From positions 1-5,311 of the forward strand of contig PHCL01000118.1 in the NCBI GenBank assembly GCA_002842195.1: 5,311 nucleotides of DNA, written 5' to 3'. The stretch is from Betaproteobacteria bacterium HGW-Betaproteobacteria-20. Lineage in GTDB: Bacteria; Pseudomonadota; Gammaproteobacteria; Burkholderiales; Methylophilaceae. How positions within the stretch are numbered: position 1 is the first letter of the stretch; each line of letters starts with the position of its first letter. A program made the position numbers and the translations under genes. Below are positions 1 to 4,746 of the stretch, in pieces. The notes below the pieces were generated by a model. It did not search any database. It saw only the letters and a program-made list of their open reading frames with translations, and had not been told where the DNA came from.

Positions 1-213
1 AATGAAGTGGCAGAAACCACAGGGTTAGCGCACGCACTGCAAAATCTGGACGATCGTAGTCGCCGTGTAGTTGAGGCACGTTGGTTACAAGATACGGGTG
101 GAAAAACATTACATGAGCTTGCGGATGAATTTGGTGTTTCAGCCGAACGTATTCGCCAAATTGAACAAAAAGCCATGCATAAAATGAAAATGCTTATGTT
201 GGCCAACCGCTAA
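1..213 (+). CDS. rpoH: RNA polymerase heat-shock sigma factor RpoH (sigma-32), C-terminal 70 residues, 5' end outside window
   Basis: This is the tail of the alternative sigma factor that directs RNA polymerase to heat-shock promoters. The frame is open from base 1 (first codons Asn-Glu) to a TAA at 211-213, so the GTG at position 7 is an internal Val and not a start. Region 4 is visible: residues 14-29 (NLDDRSRRVVEARWL) correspond to the start of sigma region 4, and residues 37-63 form the region 4.2 helix-turn-helix, with LHELADEFGVSAERIRQIE contacting the -35 element. This closely matches the end of the proteobacterial RpoH family (E. coli has LQELADRYGVSAERVRQLE). Nothing looks broken. 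It converges on the minus-strand genes that follow and is not part of their operon. Other sigma-70 family members share region 4, but the DDRSRRVVEARWL and GVSAERIRQIE wording is RpoH-like. Confidence 0.96.
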   Translation, partial: NEVAETTGLAHALQNLDDRSRRVVEARWLQDTGGKTLHELADEFGVSAERIRQIEQKAMHKMKMLMLANR

Positions 214-242
214 ATTTTTAAAATTAAAAGTAATAAAAAAGG

Positions 243-254
243 CTGCAATTGCAG
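243..254. repeat. Perfect 12-bp palindrome CTGCAATTGCAG beside an A6 tract
   Basis: CTGCAATTGCAG is a perfect palindrome. Read on the minus strand it is followed by CC and then a run of six T, so it could fold as a short hairpin (CTGC stem, AATT loop) and act as a weak terminator for transcripts coming from the DUF3568-like gene. The stem has only four base pairs with a normal loop, so termination is doubtful. It could equally be a protein-binding site or chance. Confidence 0.3.
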
Positions 255-342
255 TGTACGTGAGAGGTTTTGCGTGAATGACCAATTTACAGTAAGCTGG
301 TATTTTCAGAAATAGATTAAAAAAGACTTTCCAGAAATATTA

Positions 343-359
343 TCTGCCAACTTGGCAGA
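343..359. repeat. 17-bp inverted repeat TCTGCCAA-C-TTGGCAGA
   Basis: Two perfect 8-bp arms flank a single central C. As RNA it would fold as a six-pair TCTGCC/GGCAGA stem with a five-base loop. No T-run follows on either strand, which argues against an intrinsic terminator. The near-gapless symmetry is more like an operator for a dimeric regulator, but no promoter that it would control is evident, and rpoH and the DUF3568-like gene both end towards it. Confidence 0.4.
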
Positions 360-464
360 ATAGACTACAATGCAATTTGACCTATTTTTCAGATACTTTT
401 ATCTCACCAAAATATAGATAAATGCATTATAAATCAACATGTTAAAAACTATTATTGGCACCAA

Positions 465-491
465 ACCTATTGTACTTCAAAGTTAATAGGT
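465..491 (-). terminator. Weak hairpin just after the DUF3568-like stop codon
   Basis: Arms ACCTATT (465-471) and AATAGGT (485-491) are perfectly complementary across a 13-base loop, beginning four bases downstream of the TAA of the DUF3568-like gene. The position suits an end-of-operon hairpin, but the stem is AT-rich, the loop is long, and only a short TTT follows on the minus strand. It is a weak terminator candidate or mRNA 3' stabiliser. Confidence 0.25.
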
Positions 492-495
492 ATTG

Positions 496-900
496 TTACC
501 CCAAGTATTTATTGGTTTGCAAAATAATTTCTTCTGCAGTTGCATGGTCATAGAAAAATATTGAGCTTTTTGCTTCAACTTCCATACGGGTAGAATTTGC
601 ACTAATAGGTTCAATCTGTATATGAATCTGACGCTCACCTGTTTTTGCAATGAATAATATAACGTTATTTTTAGCCTGCATATCTTCTGATAACACTTTG
701 ATTTTCATGCGGCTTAGTGCGCGTCTGGCAGCTACCCTCACTTTTGCTGCTGATGCTGTAAAAGTGCGGGATGTCGTTCCATTCATGCTATTACTAACCG
801 CAGCCGACCCACCAACACCAGCAGCTGAAGTTATTAGTGGAATACAGCCTTGAAATGACAAACTGGTAAACATCAAACCAGCGATATAAATGTATCGCAT
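496..900 (-). CDS. Small DUF3568-like predicted lipoprotein
   Basis: A protein of 134 residues of unknown function. Residues 1-18 form a hydrophobic signal segment ending at Cys19 in the context SLSFQGC, a slightly imperfect lipobox, so it is probably an envelope lipoprotein. A small-residue stretch follows (ITSAAGVGGSAAVSNSMNG, about 23-41). Next comes a compact domain in which a helix (SAAKVRVAARRALSRM, about 50-65) precedes strands (KIKVLSED, VILFIAKT, QIHIQIEPIS, RMEVEAKS) and a last helix. This order, with a Gly/Ala-rich lead-in and a helix after 'TFTAS', is the layout of the DUF3568 family. The start ATG has a good ribosome binding site 7 bases upstream. The gene lies 65 bp downstream of ccmI in the same direction and may share its transcript. 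The family assignment is from memory of the pattern and has not been searched. Confidence 0.75.
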   Translation of the reverse strand: MRYIYIAGLMFTSLSFQGCIPLITSAAGVGGSAAVSNSMNGTTSRTFTASAAKVRVAARRALSRMKIKVLSEDMQAKNNVILFIAKTGERQIHIQIEPISANSTRMEVEAKSSIFFYDHATAEEIILQTNKYLG

Positions 901-907
901 TGTTGAA

Positions 908-915
908 TCCCCTTA
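908..915 (-). promoter_or_regulatory. Ribosome binding site of the DUF3568-like gene
   Basis: On the minus strand the sequence TAAGGGGA lies 7 bases before the ATG at 900. This is a strong Shine-Dalgarno match and supports that ATG as the start. Together with the 65-bp gap after ccmI it shows that the gene is translated independently. Confidence 0.7.
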
Positions 916-933
916 ACTTGATATTGTAATGTG

Positions 934-953
934 CTCAGACTTTAATTTCTGAG
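934..953. repeat. Hairpin CTCAGA-8-TCTGAG in the ccmI to DUF3568 gap
   Basis: Six-base perfect arms (934-939 and 948-953) surround an eight-base AT-rich loop. On the minus strand no T-run follows, so this is not a convincing ccmI terminator. On the plus strand ACAATTTTT follows, but no plus-strand gene ends nearby. It may modulate readthrough or mRNA stability between ccmI and the lipoprotein gene. Its role is unknown. Confidence 0.3.
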
Positions 954-965
954 ACAATTTTTGCT

Positions 966-2210
966 TTATGGAATAACTTGATTAATTTCTATATCTACCG
1001 TTTTTCCATCAGGCTTTATGGCATCGGTGACTCCCTGCAAGTCTCCAGACTGCTGGTTAGCACCTCCAGTTTTGGAAACGCGAGCCACAATGACAACTTT
1101 ATCTGCCTGCGAAAGCTTATGGTTCGGTATAAGAGCGACGCTATCATCTAAATGATATGCATAAGGCAAGTTACCCACAGTAGTGCGTACAATGGCTAGC
1201 GGCATAGATGCTTCTTGTGTAGTACGAGCAAAAATAAATACTGTAACAGATGGATCCATATCTTGAGCAAGCTTCGGTAATATCCTAACTATACCGTTTA
1301 CACCCGTAGCCTTAATAACCGGTTGTCCCGATGGTTGCATGGTAACTTTCTCACCAGATAATACTTGCACCTCATGTAATGAAGCTTTTACCACTGGTAA
1401 TATTTCAGAGTCTGCAGGTAAATCTTGCTGCAAGCGATTCCAATAACTAATGGCTTGTTTATAATCTTTACGGTCAAATGCAGCAGTTGCAGCCAACATT
1501 AATGCCTTACCGTGGTGCGGGTCTAGTTTCAGCGCCTGATTTACAAGCACTTCAGGCGCTCCAGTCAGCTTATGCCCATTTACTACTGCAAGTGCATCAG
1601 CATAATCCGCCAGCAGTTGCGGATCATCAGTTATAATCTTTGCCGCATTTTTATAGGCTAAAATTGATTCTGCATGCTGCCTAATCTCTACATATGACCT
1701 TGCCAGTAAGGCCCAACCTTCACCATTACCTGGATCCTTTTCCAGTTTTTTCTTCAAAGACTCTAACAGCGGCTCAAGATCACCCATCATACTGCTATGC
1801 TCGACCATCGACTGTGTCACAAAACCATCAGGTGACGTAGAGGGGATGTTCACAGAAGCAGGGCTACCAAGCTTATAATAAAGCGAACCTGTAGCTAATG
1901 GAATCACTAATAATAAAGTAATAGCTAAACGCCAATCTGGCACAACAGCAAGCGAAACATGCTTTACATCCTCTATTTCCTCTAGGACACGTCGCTCCAA
2001 TTCACTTTTTGCTACTTCATATTGCGTGTCATCCAATACACCATTAAATTTATCTTGCTTAAGTTCTGCAAACTGCTGGTTAAAAATTGAGCGTTTCTCA
2101 ACATTAGCGTCTATGTGTGTGTTAATTTTCGGGCGTAATAGCGCAGGCAATAATAGCGCCAATACGGCAAGCAACAATAAAAGAGCAATTATCCAAAACA
2201 CCAGCATCAT
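966..2210 (-). CDS. ccmI: Cytochrome c maturation protein CcmI (CycH), haem lyase subunit with TPR domain
   Basis: CcmI chaperones apocytochromes c and hands them to the CcmF/CcmH haem ligation complex in System I maturation; it sits in the inner membrane facing the periplasm. The 414 residues show the full family layout: transmembrane helix 1 (about 3-26); a cytoplasmic loop with a coiled-coil-like stretch (about 38-85); helix 2 (WRLAITLLLVIPLATGSLYY, about 93-112); TPR repeats (about 159-192, 196-230 and 230-263); and the C-terminal beta domain (about 300-412). The C-terminal domain includes the family signatures VTVFIFAR, MPLAIVR, LDDSVAL, VVIVARVSKTG and SGDLQG. It looks intact. The ribosome binding site AAGGA lies 3 bases before the first ATG and 6 before an adjacent second ATG at 2207, so translation may begin at the second. 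Upstream lies only a ccmH remnant, so ccmI is separated from the usual ccm operon here. Confidence 0.95.
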   Translation of the reverse strand: MMLVFWIIALLLLLAVLALLLPALLRPKINTHIDANVEKRSIFNQQFAELKQDKFNGVLDDTQYEVAKSELERRVLEEIEDVKHVSLAVVPDWRLAITLLLVIPLATGSLYYKLGSPASVNIPSTSPDGFVTQSMVEHSSMMGDLEPLLESLKKKLEKDPGNGEGWALLARSYVEIRQHAESILAYKNAAKIITDDPQLLADYADALAVVNGHKLTGAPEVLVNQALKLDPHHGKALMLAATAAFDRKDYKQAISYWNRLQQDLPADSEILPVVKASLHEVQVLSGEKVTMQPSGQPVIKATGVNGIVRILPKLAQDMDPSVTVFIFARTTQEASMPLAIVRTTVGNLPYAYHLDDSVALIPNHKLSQADKVVIVARVSKTGGANQQSGDLQGVTDAIKPDGKTVDIEINQVIP

Positions 2211-2213
2211 GAT

Positions 2214-2218
2214 TCCTT
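2214..2218 (-). promoter_or_regulatory. Ribosome binding site of ccmI, favouring the second of two ATGs
   Basis: AAGGA on the minus strand is followed by ATC and then ATGATG. The spacing is 3 bases to the ATG at 2210 and 6 to the ATG at 2207. The second is closer to the usual spacing, so the protein may be 413 rather than 414 residues long. Confidence 0.55.
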
Positions 2219-2231
2219 ATTTAATATCTCA

Positions 2232-2398
2232 CTAACTTTGCCCTTCATCCACACCAAGCGGTGAATCTTCTACCGATTGAGCTCGCCTGCGCAACATCAA
2301 GAACAAACCTATAGCGCCAGCCAATAACAACACATAAGGGCCAAATCATAGCAATACCATAGTTGACTTCAATGGTGGTCGATATCGAAAAAATCACC
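2232..2398 (-). pseudogene. ccmH: Decayed 3' fragment of ccmH (C-terminal membrane anchor only)
   Basis: CcmH is the thiol-reductase subunit of the haem ligation complex; its C-terminal part normally reads roughly YGDFV-YRPPLK--LLWFGP followed by a membrane helix. On the minus strand, GGT GAT TTT (GDF) at 2398-2390 is followed, one base short of frame, by YRPPLKSTMVLL (2384-2349). A TGA (2346-2348) then stands where Trp is expected. After it, FGPYVLLLAGAIGLFLMLRR continues with RAQSVEDSPLGVDEGQS to a TAG at 2232-2234. The frameshift lies in a run of six T. The codon before GDF, where Tyr is typical, is TAA, possibly a third lesion. The signal peptide and the CxxC-bearing domain are absent. 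The fragment ends 21 bp before the ccmI start, matching the usual ccmH-ccmI order. I recognised it by reading frames by eye; a protein search would settle it. Confidence 0.8.
2345..2372 (-). promoter_or_regulatory. Candidate sigma-70 promoter for ccmI inside the ccmH remnant
   Basis: Minus-strand TTGAAG (2372-2367, 4 of 6 to TTGACA), then 16 bases, then TATGAT (2350-2345, 5 of 6 to TATAAT), with TGC directly before the -10 giving an extended -10 (TGnTATGAT). Transcription would begin near 2338, about 128 bases before ccmI. The last four bases of the -10 overlap the TGA that replaces the expected CcmH Trp codon TGG; with TGG the hexamer would read TATGGT, a poorer match. Promoter function is inferred from the sequence only. 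Confidence 0.45.
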
Positions 2399-2427
2399 TT
2401 ACATGTCGGGTCGATTGCCGAAAACCA

Positions 2428-4689
2428 CTAGATGTCAATTCGATACCCAATAAAAGCTGCATCTCGTACTGTACGGGTATGGCCAGTACCACCTACACTA
2501 TTATCATGTGTGTTATCAACATCAAAACGAATTTCAACTTCCAGTGTCGCTTTCTCACGTAAGCGATAGCTCGTTCTAATTGTTGGCGAAATAACATAGG
2601 TTAAAATGTTTGGATCTGAATCCTGACGCAATAATTGCAATGTACTATCAATACGCCATTTTTCCGCGGGGGCAAAACCATTGCTGAATAAAAGTGATTG
2701 ACTACGACTTGTATTACCGCGGGTAAACGTAGTACTAATAACTGAAGTATCATCTTTAAACAAAGTATCTGTACCTACTCCTTGGATATGATATGTCCAG
2801 ATATTGCCGGTTCCAGCAACGGAGTTCGCAAAATTCCGACGCTCCAAATCAGTCAACACGATACCATTCTCTAAAGCCTGCTTCTCAAACAAGGATATCG
2901 CTGCTTGACTGGCACCTGGCTGGCCAGACGTGCGGTTCACCTGCACATCGCCACCTAATTGCCAGCGTAGCGTTACTTGTTTAGTTGCCCCCAAAAGTAC
3001 AGTATCTGTTTTTAAAGTGCTATCGAGTGCAAGCTGTCGCAAATCAGACTCTGAAACACCCGTTGCACGTATCGCCCGATTTAAAGTTGAATATTTGCCT
3101 TGCAATGCAATACCAGTCAGCGCATTTACAGTAGTTAAAATCGGAGAGTTGCGATGATCGACTAAAAAATTGTAATTGATGCCATTCTCGGTTTGCCAGT
3201 TACCTTGTGCCATTGCAATATTTACACGTTTATAAAGCGTGTCATAATCCAGTAAAGAATATATAGAACGCCCATTATCAAAATAACGCACCTCACCCCC
3301 TGCTGCCCGACGGTCTGTAATATCTTTAACTGCCTGGTTTAAGAAAAATACATTGCCGCTCCAATTTTCAGACAGTGGGCCTATGTCTAAATTAACACCA
3401 TAAAAATGACGTCTATAATCCACCGCATATTCATCTAATGTACCAGCTACCACGTTGATTTTGTATTGAGGCGTAAAGCCATAGCGCAACCATGCGCCAT
3501 CGAATCGCCCCAAAACACCGCCAGAGTTACCGTTTTGCCTACCCGCACGAATCATGTAATCGATAGCTTTATCTTCAAACTCAACATAAGCAGCATCTGT
3601 TCTATCTCTGTTAGCATGCCTATTACTCGCTGTAGGTGATAAGTAATCCATCGTTTGCCTATTACGAAACACAATTTTTCCGTCATATTCATTCTGACGT
3701 GAACGTGCAGTGAGGTTAATGCTACTCACAAGGGACGACTGATCGTGCGTCTTGGTTTTGCTACCATCTGGGTTATAAGTACGGCTATGAGCATCATAGT
3801 AATACTGATCCCAACTACCATACACAGTAGTTTCATGTATCTCTCTTATAACTCTTTTTACTTGCTTTTTATCAGCACCACCAGCTTTTAGCGTAGCATC
3901 TACAGAGGCCAACTGCTTACGTACACGTACTACACCTTTACCTTGTGGATACAACTTCAAATAAAGTTCATATTCTGCCTTGGCCTTTGCAAACTCTGAA
4001 TTCTTTTCACGCGCCACACCAATTAACTCCTGTGCTTCTTCACCAGAGAGATTAAAAGGTAAGTTAAGCGCTGTGTTGAGTAGTTCGATGGCTTTTACAT
4101 ACTGCCCAGAACCAATCTTAGCGCGACTATCCGCCACCAATTTACTTGCGTAATCATCTAATGTCATGCCTTCTGGAATACCAGGCACATCAACTGACTG
4201 CATGCCCTCTACCGTAGCCACCTCAGCTACAGATGCACCCGCAGAAACATCTTCAGTCAGAGGTGGCGTACCGTTGGGTAATGGCACATGCACAATGAGG
4301 CCACGCCCGCTACTATCAGGTGAGATGCGGACCTTAACTGGCTTCTTGAACCTAATCGCAATACTATTTGTATTTTGATCAGGAAAGTTCACAGTAAATG
4401 CTGGTACCAAATCTGTAGGTGGCGAATTAAGAAATTCTCGCTTATTAGGTAACGCAAAACCCAATTTTTTATATTCAGGAAATTCCAAGAAAACCTGGAT
4501 ACGACTCGCCTGATTAGTGGGAGAATGTCTGATGTAACGTATCTGTGTTTTAAAATCAATATGAATATCAGCCTCTGTTTTTGTTTGTACAATTTCAACC
4601 TTATCTAGAATAGGATCAGCAAAAGAAATTGTCGGTGATAACAAACAACATAAAATTGTCATTAAACTGAGATTTTTAGATATATTCAT
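2428..4689 (-). CDS. Outer-membrane beta-barrel protein with N-terminal AMIN-like and TPR regions, probable porin of a porin-cytochrome conduit
   Basis: 753 residues. A signal peptide (1-24, cleavage after SFA) leads into a beta-rich region (about 25-137; VEIVQTKTEADIHIDF, RIQVFLEFPEY, SIAIRFKKPVKVRIS, GLIVHVPLP) resembling AMIN-type periplasmic binding domains. An Ala/Val-rich linker and two TPR-like helical pairs (about 182-214 and 217-252; GQYVKAIELLNTAL, AKAKAEYELYLKLYPQG) follow. From about 285 to the end come alternating amphipathic strands rich in Tyr, Arg and Asn (VYGSWDQYYYDAHS, YDGKIVFRNRQTMDYL, KINVVAGTLDEYAVDYRR, ATLEVEIRFDVD), typical of an outer-membrane barrel and ending FIGYRIDI, with Ile where Phe is usual. 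There is no haem motif. It starts 57 bp after a multiheme cytochrome gene, so it most likely forms the channel that holds or contacts the cytochrome for electron transfer across the outer membrane. The start ATG has only a weak purine-rich ribosome binding site. The barrel call is firm; the conduit role is inferred from context. Confidence 0.75.
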   Translation of the reverse strand: MNISKNLSLMTILCCLLSPTISFADPILDKVEIVQTKTEADIHIDFKTQIRYIRHSPTNQASRIQVFLEFPEYKKLGFALPNKREFLNSPPTDLVPAFTVNFPDQNTNSIAIRFKKPVKVRISPDSSGRGLIVHVPLPNGTPPLTEDVSAGASVAEVATVEGMQSVDVPGIPEGMTLDDYASKLVADSRAKIGSGQYVKAIELLNTALNLPFNLSGEEAQELIGVAREKNSEFAKAKAEYELYLKLYPQGKGVVRVRKQLASVDATLKAGGADKKQVKRVIREIHETTVYGSWDQYYYDAHSRTYNPDGSKTKTHDQSSLVSSINLTARSRQNEYDGKIVFRNRQTMDYLSPTASNRHANRDRTDAAYVEFEDKAIDYMIRAGRQNGNSGGVLGRFDGAWLRYGFTPQYKINVVAGTLDEYAVDYRRHFYGVNLDIGPLSENWSGNVFFLNQAVKDITDRRAAGGEVRYFDNGRSIYSLLDYDTLYKRVNIAMAQGNWQTENGINYNFLVDHRNSPILTTVNALTGIALQGKYSTLNRAIRATGVSESDLRQLALDSTLKTDTVLLGATKQVTLRWQLGGDVQVNRTSGQPGASQAAISLFEKQALENGIVLTDLERRNFANSVAGTGNIWTYHIQGVGTDTLFKDDTSVISTTFTRGNTSRSQSLLFSNGFAPAEKWRIDSTLQLLRQDSDPNILTYVISPTIRTSYRLREKATLEVEIRFDVDNTHDNSVGGTGHTRTVRDAAFIGYRIDI

Positions 4690-4746
4690 ATTTTCATTTT
4701 CTATTTAGAATGGTTAATTAATAAAAATAAATTAAGATAATTTAAA
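4690..4746 (-). other. Short AT-rich spacer between the cytochrome and barrel genes
   Basis: 57 bp, strongly AT-rich, with no hairpin plus T-run terminator and no good promoter pair. The only ribosome-binding candidate before the barrel ATG is the purine-rich GAAAATGAAAAT. The two genes therefore most likely share one transcript. Confidence 0.6.

Larger units (their letters stand above)
214..495. other. Intergenic region between convergent rpoH and DUF3568-like gene
   Basis: This AT-rich stretch of 282 bp has no coding frame I can support; the best candidates are under 20 codons and lack a ribosome binding site. It holds three inverted repeats listed separately (243-254, 343-359 and 465-491). 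No classical hairpin followed by a T-run was found just after rpoH, so how its transcript ends is unclear. Converging transcripts may be separated by the weak structures here. Confidence 0.8.

Noticed and set aside
214..240. Intrinsic terminator immediately after rpoH
   Set aside because: The sequence is only A/T runs without a GC-containing stem, so no hairpin plus T-run can be supported.
377..405. Plus-strand promoter starting from TTGACC in the intergenic gap
   Set aside because: The hexamer at the right spacing (TATCTC) matches only 3 of 6 -10 bases, and no gene or RNA lies downstream on that strand.
650..853. Plus-strand open frame over the DUF3568-like gene
   Set aside because: It is antisense to a gene with a signal peptide, lipobox and good ribosome binding site, and it has no features of its own.
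2340..2354. A five-base deletion of one TTTGG copy as the cause of the ccmH break
   Set aside because: It would restore an MIWFGP reading but leaves the upstream YRPPLKSTMVLL out of frame. A TGG to TGA change explains both sides with one substitution.
2231..2427. An open frame reading FSAIDPTCKVIFSISTTIE and onwards through the spacer before ccmI
   Set aside because: It has no upstream start and no family likeness. The CcmH wording appears in the other frames (GDF, then YRPPLK, then FGPYVLLLAG), so this frame is a shadow.
2399..2430. Insertion sequence end or target-site duplication at the barrel-ccmH junction
   Set aside because: I see no inverted repeat, transposase fragment or matching short duplication here, so a mobile element cannot be claimed.
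2793..3157. Two overlapping plus-strand open frames inside the barrel gene
   Set aside because: They are short, antisense to a well-supported gene, and show no domain or convincing ribosome binding site.
4389..4598. Minus-strand open frame inside the barrel gene
   Set aside because: It lies in a shifted frame within the AMIN-like coding region and is Ile/Leu-rich only because of AT-rich codons; it is a shadow.
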